From the NCBI GenBank assembly GCA_963725505.1, contig CAVRYN010000009.1, positions 65,938-129,937 of the forward strand: DNA of 64,000 nt, read 5' to 3'. The notes under the pieces were generated by a model. The model did no database searches and was not told the DNA's origin. It was given only the letters and a program-made list of their open reading frames with translations. Shown piece by piece: positions 17,668-26,026 of the stretch (position 1 is the first letter of the stretch; every line of letters starts with the position of its first letter). The position numbers and the translations under genes were made by a program. The stretch is from Udaeobacter sp963725505 (GTDB lineage Bacteria > Verrucomicrobiota > Verrucomicrobiia > Chthoniobacterales > UBA10450).

Positions 17668-18270
17668 TCAATTCTTCGGCGCCTTGAGTTCGGCGAGTTT
17701 TTCTTCCGCGCGATCAACGTCGGATTTACCCGCGATGCCCAACTTCAGAAGTTTTTGTTGGCGGCGTACGTTTGCTTCCGCGGCTTCGAGCTCGGCGCGT
17801 TGGCGTTTTGCCACCGCGACCTGCGCGGCTTCGGTTAATTGCGCCAGCGCCGCTTTAGCTGCATCTAGCTCATCTTTTGGAGTTTCACCAGACGCAACGC
17901 GAGATTCGTCCTCGGCAACTTTTTCTTTGGCCTGTGTGACCCGCGCATTGGCGAGATCCGATTCAGTTCGAACCACCCTCAACAAACGTTGCTCCACTTC
18001 TACCTTTGCGAGCACGCCGATTTTGTAGAGGCGCTCCGCGCCGTCTGCATTTCTTTTTGCGCGTTCCAATTGTTTTTCCAAACGCGCAACCTCCGCGTCA
18101 GGCGTCCCTGTCGCCGGCACTGGCTCATCCGAAAGGTTTTGTCTTAATATCGGTGGCTCGACGTCGAACGCCTCGGGCTCGTCGGATTTGTTCATCGCCG
18201 ATGGATCTGCGGCGAGTGTTACGATCGCTGCAGCCAGAAGGGCGACCGGCAACGCGACTGCGCGCATCAT
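17668..18270 (-). CDS. Exported coiled-coil protein
   Basis: 200 residues. A signal peptide (MMRAVALPVALLAAAIVTLA, cleavage near LAA-DPS) is followed by a short linker and a long heptad-rich helical region from about residue 55 to the end, with repeated AEVARLEKQLERAKRNADGA and KVEVEQRLLRVVRTE-type sequence. This resembles the periplasmic hairpin of outer membrane efflux (TolC) or membrane-fusion proteins, but no beta-barrel or barrel-sandwich domain is present. Possibly a structural spacer in the periplasm; no specific family assigned. Confidence 0.7.
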   Translation of the reverse strand: MMRAVALPVALLAAAIVTLAADPSAMNKSDEPEAFDVEPPILRQNLSDEPVPATGTPDAEVARLEKQLERAKRNADGAERLYKIGVLAKVEVEQRLLRVVRTESDLANARVTQAKEKVAEDESRVASGETPKDELDAAKAALAQLTEAAQVAVAKRQRAELEAAEANVRRQQKLLKLGIAGKSDVDRAEEKLAELKAPKN

Positions 18271-18296
18271 GTCGCGAGTTTATCACAGATCCGCGA

Positions 18297-18367
18297 GTCC
18301 GCTGAGGACAGCGGACACTACAGCAGTTTGATGCTGGAGCGGCTGTAGCGTGCGCTGTCTCAGCGCT
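18297..18367. repeat. CGCTGAGGACAGCG...CGCTGTCTCAGCG palindrome
   Basis: GCTGAGGACAGCGGACACTACAG is mirrored by CTGTAGCGTGCGCTGTCTCAGCG. A second copy of the CGCTGAGGACAGCGCACACTACAGCG arm is at 19029-19060, so the NlpC/P60-type gene is bracketed by the two. Confidence 0.65.
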
Positions 18368-18494
18368 TCCGGCCACAAGCTGCACAAAATTTCTGAAATT
18401 TTTCTTTCCAACTGCCGCTTTCCTTCGATACAAGACCGCTCCGGAGGAGTTTATCAATCCGGCTAGTCGTCAGGTTCCGCTATGCATCGCGATC

Positions 18495-18977
18495 TTGGCA
18501 ATGATCGTCTCACCGGCATTGGCCGACCTCTTTCCAGATTCCGGACCGATAGTTTCGGGAAAGACAGCCCATCTTCGTTTTGGGCGTGCGGCTGCGCCGA
18601 AACATGCGCCGCTCGCAGTGAAACGAGCGATCTGGGCAGCCAATCAACTTCGCTCCAAGCCGTATCGATACGGCGGCGGTCACAAATCGTTTGATGACCG
18701 CGGTTACGATTGTTCCGGAACTGTTTCCTATGTGCTGGCTGCGGCCGGGTTGATCGGTTCTCCGATAAGCTCAACCGAGTTTCGCAGCTACGGCGAGCGC
18801 GGCCCTGGCAAATGGATCACCGTCTACGCACGCGAGGGTCACACGTTCGCCGTCATCGCCGGCCTGCGACTGGATACAACACCATTCGATCGTTACACCG
18901 GCAAATGGGCGCCGCGCTGGCAAACCGTCTATCGCCCACCGCGCGGTTTCGACGCGAGGCATCCCATCGGGTTGTGA
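18495..18977 (+). CDS. NlpC/P60-type peptidoglycan endopeptidase
   Basis: About 160 residues. The nucleophile Cys is at residue 73 in GYDCSGTVSYVL, preceded by KPYRYGGGHKSF, the classic NlpC/P60 entry; the catalytic His is in EGHTFAVIAGL. It probably cuts stem peptides of peptidoglycan in the periplasm. The N-terminus ends as a signal peptide (VSPALA-DLF), but the start is uncertain: the frame is open upstream through PLCIAILAMIVSPALA with no ATG before the ATG at 18501, which alone would leave a very short signal peptide. A non-ATG start or a lost start codon is possible. Confidence 0.75.
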   Translation: MAMIVSPALADLFPDSGPIVSGKTAHLRFGRAAAPKHAPLAVKRAIWAANQLRSKPYRYGGGHKSFDDRGYDCSGTVSYVLAAAGLIGSPISSTEFRSYGERGPGKWITVYAREGHTFAVIAGLRLDTTPFDRYTGKWAPRWQTVYRPPRGFDARHPIGL

Positions 18978-19028
18978 AACCGAATGCGCTGTAGCTGTTC
19001 CCAGCGGATTTTCGTTCGCTCGCCGGAT

Positions 19029-19060
19029 CAGACGCGCTGAGGACAGCGCACACTACAGCG
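19029..19060. repeat. Second copy of the CGCTGAGGACAGCG repeat arm
   Basis: CGCTGAGGACAGCGCACACTACAGCG matches the arm at 18297-18325 except for a few bases, in the same orientation. Confidence 0.6.
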
Positions 19061-19133
19061 ATCGTGATCCGCGGTTGTGTTTACCACTTGTTAAGGAATG
19101 TTGCGCGGTTCGACGACGCGAAAGGAAGTCCAT

Positions 19134-21590
19134 ATGCAGATCATTCGTTCAGTCGTTGTGGCTTCAATGTTATCGCCGCTGTTGCTGACGCCATTTTCCG
19201 CAACGGCGCAGGAAAAATCTCATCTCACTTCAGAGCAAGTGACTCACGCCGTTCAAGAAATTGAAAAGCTTGCGCAAAAGAAAATTCAAGAAAACGCGGC
19301 GCCCGGGGTGGCGATCGCAGTCGTGTTTCAGGACAAGGTCGTGTATGCGAAAGGATTTGGCGTCCGCGATGCGAATACAAAGACGCCGGTTGACGCGGAC
19401 ACTGTGTTTCAGCTTGCATCGGTTTCCAAACCGATTGGCTCGACGGTGATTGCTGAGCTGGTCGGCGAAGGAAAAATCAGCTGGGACTCAAAGCTGAACA
19501 TCCTCGATTCCAGTTTCGCGATGTTTGATCCGTGGGTTACGCGCGAAATCACGATCCGCGACATGTATTCGCACCGGAGCGGCATGCCGGATCACGCGGG
19601 CGATTTACTCGAGGATCTCGGATTTACCCGCGCGGAAATTTTGCATCGCCTGCGGTACCAACATCCCGCGACCAGTTTTCGTTCGCATTATGCCTATACG
19701 AATTTTGGGATGACCGAAGCCGCTGTTGCGGCGGCAAAAGCATACGGGCTCGAATGGGAAGCGCTCTGCCAGGAAAAATTGTATAAGCCACTCGGCATGA
19801 CTTCAACCAGTTCGCGCTATGCCGATTTTGTCACGCGCTCAAACAAGGCATTGGGCCACGTACTGGTTGGCGGCAAATGGGTGCAAAAGTTCAAGCGCGA
19901 CCCAGATGCGCAATCGCCGACAGGCGGAGTGAGTTCGTCGGTGAATGATGTAGCGAAATGGATGCGGTTACAGCTTGGGAATGGAAAGTTTGATGGCAGA
20001 CAAATCGTTGAAGAAAAAGCGTTGGCCGAGACGCGTCATCCGCACATGCTCACCGGCTTTAATCCTTTCACACAACTGCCGACTTTCTACGGGCTGGGGT
20101 GGAACGTCAGCTACGATCAGCAGGGTCGGTTGCGCTTGAATCATTCCGGCGCCTTTGACCTGGGCGCGGCGACTTATGTAAATCTCGTTCCCGCTGAACA
20201 ACTCGGCGTTGTCGTACTCACCAACGGCTATCCAACCGGTTTCGCGGAAGGACTGGGAACGATCTTTGTGGATCTCGCGCTATATGGCAGGTCCACGCAA
20301 GACTGGTTTACTCTTTTCAAACAGTTGTTTTCAAATCCGGCAACGACCGGCACCGTACTCGGGTTTGATTATTCGAAACCGCCGGCATCGCTGGCGCCTG
20401 CGCTGAAAAACAGCGCCTACGTCGGGCGATATGCGAACGATTTCTTTGGCGACATCTCCATCATCGAAAAGGACGGCGGGTTGGCGATCGTGCAAGGCCC
20501 GAAAAGAATGACCTTCGCCATGAAACATTATGATCGCGACACCTTCACGTACGAGACACAAGGCGAAAACGCCGTTGGCCCAAGCGGCATCACTTTTACC
20601 ATCGGGCCGGACGGTAGAGCGACAAAGGTGCTAGTAGAAAATCTTAACGTCCACGGCGAAGGAGTTTTCAAGCGCGAGCCCGCGCCACAAGCTGCATCAC
20701 AGAATAGCACTCCAGGCCCCGCGTCCGGTGATTTTGCCGGCCTCGTCGAGATTGGCGGTGAGCGCAAGATGTATCTTGAGTGCCGCGGCGCCGGCAGCCC
20801 GACGGTGATTCTCGAGTCCGGGTACCGGAATGATGCCGAAATCTGGAGCGCCCCGCTTGAGCCTGGAATGAGCACTGTGTTTCCGCAGGTTGTCAGGTTC
20901 ACGCGGGTTTGCGCCTATGACCGCCCGGGAACCTTTCTTGACGCGGATCATTTGGGCCGGAGCACCCCAGTTCCGATGCCACGCACTGCGCGCGATCTCG
21001 TTTCCGATCTTCATGTCTTGCTGCGAGCGGCGGATATTCCCGGTCCGTATGTTTTCGCCGCCCATTCCTTTGGCGGCATCTTTGCTCGCTTGTATGCCAG
21101 CACTTACCCGAATGAGATTGTTGGAATGGTTCTGGTTGATGCGCTATCCGAGAACGTGAGGTCCGGCCTAACACCCGAACAATGGAAGTTGTATGTGAAC
21201 TTTGGATTTACGAAGCCGGCGCCCGGGCTCGAAAAATACAAAGAGATCGAGACGCTCGACGTAGATACCAGTTTGGATCAGATGGAAAAAGCAGCGACCG
21301 CAGAACCGCTCCGTGCGATCCCTCTTTTTGTTCTGACGCAAGGTCAACCGTTCGATCTCAGCCCATGGCAGCCGTTGCCCGCCGATTTTCCTGGAGCACT
21401 GAACACGGCATGGCACACGGGACAGGACGCGCTGGCGACACTTACACCAAATGCCAAGCACACAGTCGCGACCAAAAGCTCGCACTATATTCAAGTTCAG
21501 GAACCGCAACTGGTGATTGACGCAATCAAGCAGGTTGTCGAGGCAGTCCGCAATCCGTCGGTGTGGATGACCGCGCCCATGCGAAATTGA
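19134..21590 (+). CDS. Fusion of serine beta-lactamase-like hydrolase and alpha/beta hydrolase
   Basis: 818 residues from the ATG at 19134, which has AAAGGAAG upstream; an ATG 12 codons earlier lacks one. A signal peptide (cleavage near ATA-QEK) exports it. Residues about 30-400 are a class C beta-lactamase/esterase domain: Ser96-x-x-Lys99 in LASVSKPIG, Y188-T-N190, and a later LNHSGAFDLG replacing KTG. Residues about 400-520 are a lipocalin-like DUF3471-type segment. Residues about 530-800 are an alpha/beta hydrolase with nucleophile Ser645 in AAHSFGGIFARL, the CAYDRPG turn, and a probable His in SSHYIQ. Two hydrolases in one exported chain is unusual. The target is unknown. Confidence 0.85.
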   Translation: MQIIRSVVVASMLSPLLLTPFSATAQEKSHLTSEQVTHAVQEIEKLAQKKIQENAAPGVAIAVVFQDKVVYAKGFGVRDANTKTPVDADTVFQLASVSKPIGSTVIAELVGEGKISWDSKLNILDSSFAMFDPWVTREITIRDMYSHRSGMPDHAGDLLEDLGFTRAEILHRLRYQHPATSFRSHYAYTNFGMTEAAVAAAKAYGLEWEALCQEKLYKPLGMTSTSSRYADFVTRSNKALGHVLVGGKWVQKFKRDPDAQSPTGGVSSSVNDVAKWMRLQLGNGKFDGRQIVEEKALAETRHPHMLTGFNPFTQLPTFYGLGWNVSYDQQGRLRLNHSGAFDLGAATYVNLVPAEQLGVVVLTNGYPTGFAEGLGTIFVDLALYGRSTQDWFTLFKQLFSNPATTGTVLGFDYSKPPASLAPALKNSAYVGRYANDFFGDISIIEKDGGLAIVQGPKRMTFAMKHYDRDTFTYETQGENAVGPSGITFTIGPDGRATKVLVENLNVHGEGVFKREPAPQAASQNSTPGPASGDFAGLVEIGGERKMYLECRGAGSPTVILESGYRNDAEIWSAPLEPGMSTVFPQVVRFTRVCAYDRPGTFLDADHLGRSTPVPMPRTARDLVSDLHVLLRAADIPGPYVFAAHSFGGIFARLYASTYPNEIVGMVLVDALSENVRSGLTPEQWKLYVNFGFTKPAPGLEKYKEIETLDVDTSLDQMEKAATAEPLRAIPLFVLTQGQPFDLSPWQPLPADFPGALNTAWHTGQDALATLTPNAKHTVATKSSHYIQVQEPQLVIDAIKQVVEAVRNPSVWMTAPMRN

Positions 21591-22249
21591 TGACGACTCG
21601 GCTGAAAACATTTGCGCGCCGCAATCCAAATTGGAGAAGGGATGCATCTAGTTTCGGTTTCACGCCGTCCGACTTGCGCCAGTTGCGCGCGTTGAAAACG
21701 CCGGCGGGCGTACAGAAGTTTCTCGACGAGCTGCCTTACAACCTGAGTTACACCGCGCACTCGCCCAAAAAGGTTCTGCACGATCGAACCGCGTCATGTC
21801 TTGAAGGTGGAATTTTCGGAGCGGCCGCGCTTCGCGTGCTCGGGTTTCCGCCATTAATTTTCGATCTGGAAGCGGAACAGGATACCGATCATGTCGTTGC
21901 GATTTTCAAAGTGCGCGGGCATTGGGGTGCGGTAGCGAAATCGAATTTCACCGGCTGCCGTTATCGCGAGCCGGTGTATCGCACCCTGCGCGAGCTGGCC
22001 ATGAGTTATTTTAATATTTACTTTAACCTGCGCGGCGAACGCACGCTGCGACGGTACTCGCGCCCGGTAAACCTCGCGCGATTCGATCATCTGCACTGGA
22101 TGAGCACGGAAAAACCGGTCTGGTTCATCGCCGAACATCTCTGCGAAATCCCGCACATTTCATTGCTCACACCGGCAATGGAAAAAAACCTCACCCGCGT
22201 CGATCGCCGCACGTTGCGCGGCGAAATGCTCGGCCACAGAAAAAAATGA
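21590..22249 (+). CDS. Hypothetical protein with transglutaminase-like Cys/His pattern
   Basis: 219 residues from the ATG at 21590, which overlaps the previous stop as ATGA, so translation is probably coupled to the fusion hydrolase. SCLEGGIFGAAALRVLGF places a Cys at the start of a helix, and DTDHVVAIF plus GHWGAVAKS follow. This order (Cys, His, then aromatic-rich strand) recalls transglutaminase-like folds but I cannot assign it firmly. No signal peptide. Similar proteins of this length occur as conserved hypotheticals. Confidence 0.7.
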   Translation: MTTRLKTFARRNPNWRRDASSFGFTPSDLRQLRALKTPAGVQKFLDELPYNLSYTAHSPKKVLHDRTASCLEGGIFGAAALRVLGFPPLIFDLEAEQDTDHVVAIFKVRGHWGAVAKSNFTGCRYREPVYRTLRELAMSYFNIYFNLRGERTLRRYSRPVNLARFDHLHWMSTEKPVWFIAEHLCEIPHISLLTPAMEKNLTRVDRRTLRGEMLGHRKK

Positions 22250-22425
22250 TTTCCGTAACTGTAGCCGCGGCGCTATGTCGCCGTGCTGCGGAAGATCGCT
22301 TCGGCGATTTTGGCTTGTGCCCGCAGGAAGCCTGCCGTTAGAAGAGAAGCCATGGATTCTCTTTACGCGGAGTCCCTCCCAGCAAGAAGCCGAAATAATG
22401 CGAACGAGACTTTCGTCGAATTGTA

Positions 22426-22432
22426 GTTAGGT
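22426..22432 (+). other. Lone integron core-like site GTTAGGT
   Basis: GTTAGGT fits the GTTRRRY core just before the first cassette gene (ATG at 22435). I see no convincing inverse core or stem upstream of it, so it may be the remnant of an attI or of a truncated attC marking the left edge of the cassette cluster. Confidence 0.35.
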
Positions 22433-22434
22433 CT

Positions 22435-22683
22435 ATGCAGCCCGCGACCGATGACAGAAGCCACCGAAGGATCCGGATGTCCCCTCCGGTTTGGGTAGTG
22501 GTCATCTGCGCGATCTTCGGATTGCTCGTCGGAAGGTTTGGGGAGAGGCTCAGCACTGTCAGCGCTCTTCTGCTCGCCGCTTTGCTCTGGTTAGTCATCG
22601 CGGTATTTTGGATGATTCCTTCCTTGCGCCGCTTACGGCGACGATATGAAACCGATCCACTGCGGACAAAGCGTCAGACCTAA
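22435..22683 (+). CDS. Small membrane protein, cassette gene
   Basis: 82 residues: a basic N-terminus, two adjacent hydrophobic helices (PVWVVVICAIFGLLVG, and LLLAALLWLVIAVFWMIP) and a very basic C-terminus (RRLRRRYETDPLRTKRQT). Its TAA stop codon lies inside the inverse core ACCTAAC of attC-1, the arrangement typical of integron gene cassettes. No family recognised. An ATG 14 codons downstream (MSPPVW) is an alternative start. Confidence 0.55.
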   Translation: MQPATDDRSHRRIRMSPPVWVVVICAIFGLLVGRFGERLSTVSALLLAALLWLVIAVFWMIPSLRRLRRRYETDPLRTKRQT

Positions 22684-22800
22684 CCAATCGCTCGAGCCAA
22701 CCGCTGGCCGCTTTGAAGTCCACGTTGATTTTGTGAAACAGTTCTTTGTGTTTGCCACGCTCGCCCTCGCCAGCGGTGGCTCAGCTCCGTCTCGTTAGAT
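22678..22800 (+). other. attC-1 integron recombination site
   Basis: The inverse core ACCTAAC (fits RYYYAAC) and core GTTAGAT (fits GTTRRRY) are 123 bases apart. Between them GAGCCAACCGCTGGC on the left pairs with GCCAGCGGTGGCTC on the right, leaving one unpaired A, as the extrahelical bases of attC sites do. Length is within the known range. The arms share CGCTGGC-type sequence with attC-2. Confidence 0.75.
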
Positions 22801-22836
22801 GTTTGTGTGACACCCATCGCCTGTCGTGAAAGCAAG

Positions 22837-23346
22837 ATGCCACTAGCCGTTCACGTGCCGAAAACTCCAGCGCAGTTGGACCAGGTTCGGGCTCTCATGC
22901 GATCGTTCATCGCTTGGCACAAAGAGCGACATGGCGAGGACATTGACCTCATCAATGCATACTTTGATGACGCCGCGTTTGAGGAGGAGCTGGCTTCGCT
23001 GCCCGGCAAGTACGGCCCGCCGCGAGGACAATTGCTTCTGGCAACGCTGGATGAAGCGCCGGTCGGTTGCGTGGCCTTGCGCGAGATTGACTCCGGCAGT
23101 TGCGAAATGAAGCGAATGTTTGTTTACCCACAGCATCACGGCAAAGGCGTTGGACGGGCCTTAGCCGAAGCAATCATCAAAGAGGCGCGCGGCTTGGGCT
23201 ACCAAGTCATGCGACTGGACACGAGTGTTCGCCAGGAGGAGGCCAACGCACTTTACCGACGGCTGGGCTTCCAGGCCACCAAGCCTTACTATGAACTTCC
23301 GGAGGATGTCCGGAACTGGCTCGTTTTCATGGAGCTAAAGCTATAG
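22837..23346 (+). CDS. GNAT-family N-acetyltransferase, cassette gene
   Basis: 169 residues from the ATG at 22837 (MPLAVHVPKT); an earlier in-frame ATG at 22807 lies only seven bases after attC-1. The acetyl-CoA motif A is VYPQHHGKGVGRALAEAII (Q/RxxGxG/A), preceded by the strand CEMKRMFV and followed by RLDTSVRQEEANALYRRLGF. GNAT genes are among the commonest cassette cargoes. Substrate unknown. Only two bases separate it from the next gene. Confidence 0.88.
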   Translation: MPLAVHVPKTPAQLDQVRALMRSFIAWHKERHGEDIDLINAYFDDAAFEEELASLPGKYGPPRGQLLLATLDEAPVGCVALREIDSGSCEMKRMFVYPQHHGKGVGRALAEAIIKEARGLGYQVMRLDTSVRQEEANALYRRLGFQATKPYYELPEDVRNWLVFMELKL

Positions 23347-23348
23347 CT

Positions 23349-24158
23349 ATGGAATCCAATCTCATGACAACGATCCAAAATGACTCCAACGAACTTGCCG
23401 GCAAACGAGCACTAGTTACAGGCGGAACAAAGGGGATGGGCGAAGCGATCGTCAGGCGCCTGAGGCGGGCCGGTGCAACGGTTATGACGATCGCTCGCTC
23501 AAAGCCCGATGGGCTTCAGTCGCCAGAGTTCTTCATTCAATCCGACATCAGCACGCCTCAGGGCGTGGAGAAAGTGGTGAAGGAGGTACTCGCCCGTCTC
23601 GGCGGCGTGGACATCCTTATCAATAATGTGGGCGGTTCTTCTGCGCCGAGTGGCGGCGCGCTTGCCCTCAGTGACGAGGATTGGCAGCAGACCTTCAACG
23701 CGAATTTGTTCGCCGCTGTCCGTTTGGATCGAGCATTGCTGCCCAAGATGCTGGAGCAGAAGTCAGGTGTTATCATCCACATTTCGTCTATCCAGAGCTC
23801 ACTCCCGCTTTATGATGCGACTTTGGCGTATGCTGCGGCCAAAGCGGCATTGACCAACTATAGCAAAGGACTCTCGAACGAAGTCGCGCCCAAGGGAGTA
23901 CGAGTCATGGCGGTAGCTCCCGGTTTCATCGAGACGACAGCGGCCACGGGACTGATCGAGAGATTAGCTGCTAATGCAGGGACAGACTTCGATACGGCAA
24001 GACAAGGGCTGATGGATTCACTCGGCGGCATTCCTATCGGTCGCACCGGTCGCCCGGAAGAAGTTGCCGAGCTTGTTGCTTTCCTGGTATCCGACCGCGC
24101 TCCCTATATCAACGGCACTGAGATCGTCATCGACGGCGGAACCATTCCGACAGTCTAA
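23349..24158 (+). CDS. Short-chain dehydrogenase/reductase
   Basis: 269 residues, classical SDR. The NAD(P)-binding glycine motif TGGTKGMG is near residues 25-32, NNVGG near 93-97, the catalytic Ser in HISSIQ, and Tyr-x3-Lys in YAAAKAAL. The C-terminus IVIDGGTIPTV is standard. A basic residue after the glycine motif (IARSKPDG) hints at NADPH preference. It follows the GNAT gene directly and is probably cotranscribed in the same cassette. Substrate unknown. Confidence 0.92.
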   Translation: MESNLMTTIQNDSNELAGKRALVTGGTKGMGEAIVRRLRRAGATVMTIARSKPDGLQSPEFFIQSDISTPQGVEKVVKEVLARLGGVDILINNVGGSSAPSGGALALSDEDWQQTFNANLFAAVRLDRALLPKMLEQKSGVIIHISSIQSSLPLYDATLAYAAAKAALTNYSKGLSNEVAPKGVRVMAVAPGFIETTAATGLIERLAANAGTDFDTARQGLMDSLGGIPIGRTGRPEEVAELVAFLVSDRAPYINGTEIVIDGGTIPTV

Positions 24159-24185
24159 CCAACCAAAGCGATCAAAGCGCACACG

Positions 24186-24512
24186 ATGAATATCGACGTA
24201 CCGCCGACCATCGCCACGTTTTTCCAAGCATTCAACGCGCACGACGCGGATGCCCTCACCGCTCTTTTCACCGGGGATGCGCTTGTGACTGATGAAGGAT
24301 GCGAATATCGCGGCACGGATGCAATCAAAGCATGGATACAGAAAGCTAACGCCTCCTACAAACCACGTGCGGTCCCGACCGATTTAGCCCACTCGGACGG
24401 AAAGATTGTTGTTACGACGCAAGTTAGCGGCACGTTTCCGGGAAGTCCAGCTCCACTGCACTACCACTTTACGCTCAGTGACGACAAGATTGCCGCATTA
24501 ACCTGCGACTGA
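24186..24512 (+). CDS. SnoaL-like / NTF2-fold protein
   Basis: 108 residues of the SnoaL-like NTF2 fold: TIATFFQAFNAHDADALTALF at the N-terminus is the signature helix-turn, then TDEGCEYRGTDAIKAWIQ and alternating strands to VSGTFPGSPAPLHYHF and DDKIAALTC. Such small proteins can be isomerases, hydrolases or non-catalytic. It starts 27 bases after the SDR stop, and the pair recur together in many genomes. Its stop is followed after 33 bases by the interrupted inverse core of attC-2. Confidence 0.82.
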   Translation: MNIDVPPTIATFFQAFNAHDADALTALFTGDALVTDEGCEYRGTDAIKAWIQKANASYKPRAVPTDLAHSDGKIVVTTQVSGTFPGSPAPLHYHFTLSDDKIAALTCD

Positions 24513-24551
24513 TACGGGTGCCAGCGCCTCACGAATCACCGCAACATCTAA

Positions 24552-24886
24552 CCCCTATGTGGGGAGTCAAGCGCGGTAAGTTAGTCAGTTCATAGGTTTG
24601 GGGTGGGTTGAGGTTGGTGGTGGTTTGGAGCGTGTCCTCTTCGGTTTACTCACCGGAGTTGGTCTTCCAGTGGTCATACTCCTATCCGTCCCGCAGGCGC
24701 GGGACCATTTGATCAATGCGATCACGTGTGGAAGAGGAGCGTGGAGGCGGGCCCAATCTAAAGCGACGCTCGCGAAGCGAATCGGAGCCGGTTAGACGCC
24801 GGGCACTCACCTCGCACGTTCCAAGGTGCGCTAAAAAAAGAACTGTTCCCCTCGAACCTCCTTTGTCTTTTTTCGTTCTGTGTTTT
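24552..24886 (-). ncRNA. Candidate bridge RNA region of the IS
   Basis: IS110-family elements encode a structured bridge RNA that pairs with target and donor DNA; in IS1111-type elements it lies downstream of the transposase. This 335-base region is the only sizeable non-coding part of the element. It contains ATCTAAAGCG (24756-24765), nearly the target ATCTAAGCG, and 25 bases later GTTAGAC (24791-24797), an attC core-like sequence, in a hairpin-rich segment. These could be the target guides. Transcript boundaries and fold are not shown. Confidence 0.4.
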
Positions 24887-25978
24887 TTAAATTTCTAATC
24901 CTAGTTGCTTTTGTGTGAGCCGGCCGGTGCGGATGCGCCACAGATCAATCGCCAACTGTCGGGCCAAAGCCACGATGGCTTTTTTGCGCGCGGGGCCGGT
25001 GGTGAGCTGGCCTTTGGCCAGGCGGGCTTTCCATTTGCGTACCGCTCTGTAGTTGGGCTGGAAGCGGACCATTCTCCAGGCCAATTCCACCAGGGCGGCG
25101 CGCAGACGCGGATTGCCGTGTTTGGTGACGCAGCTTTGCAACCGGGTATTGCCGCTGGAGTATTCCCCGGGACACAGCCCGGTGTAGCTGGCGATCTGAC
25201 GCCGATTGTTAAACCGATGCCAGTTGCCGATCTCCCGATCAATCACCACGCTGGTCATTTTCCCCAGGCCGCGCGGTTGTTCCGGCACAGCGGCGTCTTG
25301 GAGCTGAAGCGTCAGCGCGGCGATCTTTTGCTGTAGAGCAATCAGGATCGGTTGACTGTTTTGCAGCAGCTCTTTGATCCACTTGGGCACGCACAGCGAG
25401 GCAAACCCACGCGGCTTCCACCAGTTTTGCACCGGCTCGATGCCGTGATTGACCATTAAACTGCGCCCCTGGGCTTCCAACACCTTGCGCACTTTGACCA
25501 ACTGCTCCCGCTGCCGATGAATGGCCCGAGAGCGTTCCTCTTCTTCGCTGGGCACTCGCACCCTCGCCAGCGCGTGCCGATTGCCTTGGAGAAAGCGATC
25601 CAGCTTTAAACAGAGCGCTTTGGCATCCAGCCCGTCGGTCTTTACCCGCTTGTTTTGCTCATCCAACTTTTGCGGGCAAACCACGTAGCAATCAATGCCC
25701 AAGGCACTGAGCTGCCGCTGCAAACAAAAGCCAAACCCGCACGCCTCATACACCGCGTGCACTGTCGCGCCACTGGCCTTGAGTTTGGCTGCCCAATGCA
25801 GAAACGCTTCCTTGTGGAAACGCCGGGGCGGTTTGGGGTTGGTGCCATCTTGCTGCATCACCACCACATAAAAATCCTGATGCACATCAATCCCAAGCTT
25901 GATGTCAGCTTTACCGCCATTAAACTGGCAGCGGGTTCCCTCGTGTGAGGACAACTCAGTGTGATAAACACTATTCAT
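24887..25978 (-). CDS. IS110-family transposase (DEDD recombinase)
   Basis: 363 residues from the ATG at 25978 (MNSVYHTEL); an earlier ATG at 26014 would place the start very near the element edge. The N-terminal RuvC-like DEDD domain shows KLGIDVHQDFYVVV (Asp), AVYEACGFGF (Glu) and VKTDGLDAKAL (Asp, Asp). The C-terminal domain has SYTGLCPGEYSSGNTR and HGNPRLRAALVELAWRM, with the serine expected for IS110 chemistry in the SSG segment. It appears intact, so the copy may still be active. Confidence 0.92.
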   Translation of the reverse strand: MNSVYHTELSSHEGTRCQFNGGKADIKLGIDVHQDFYVVVMQQDGTNPKPPRRFHKEAFLHWAAKLKASGATVHAVYEACGFGFCLQRQLSALGIDCYVVCPQKLDEQNKRVKTDGLDAKALCLKLDRFLQGNRHALARVRVPSEEEERSRAIHRQREQLVKVRKVLEAQGRSLMVNHGIEPVQNWWKPRGFASLCVPKWIKELLQNSQPILIALQQKIAALTLQLQDAAVPEQPRGLGKMTSVVIDREIGNWHRFNNRRQIASYTGLCPGEYSSGNTRLQSCVTKHGNPRLRAALVELAWRMVRFQPNYRAVRKWKARLAKGQLTTGPARKKAIVALARQLAIDLWRIRTGRLTQKQLGLEI

Positions 25979-26026
25979 ATTGCCGGGTGTAGGTTCCAAA
26001 CCCGCACCCGACAATCCCCATCATGT

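Noticed and set aside
24153..24185. GTCTAAC at the SDR stop as another attC inverse core
   Set aside because: No partner core or pairing arm follows within 150 bases, so it is most likely chance.
24598..24795. Reading frame in the IS non-coding end
   Set aside because: Composition is not protein-like, and the region is better explained as IS end or bridge RNA.
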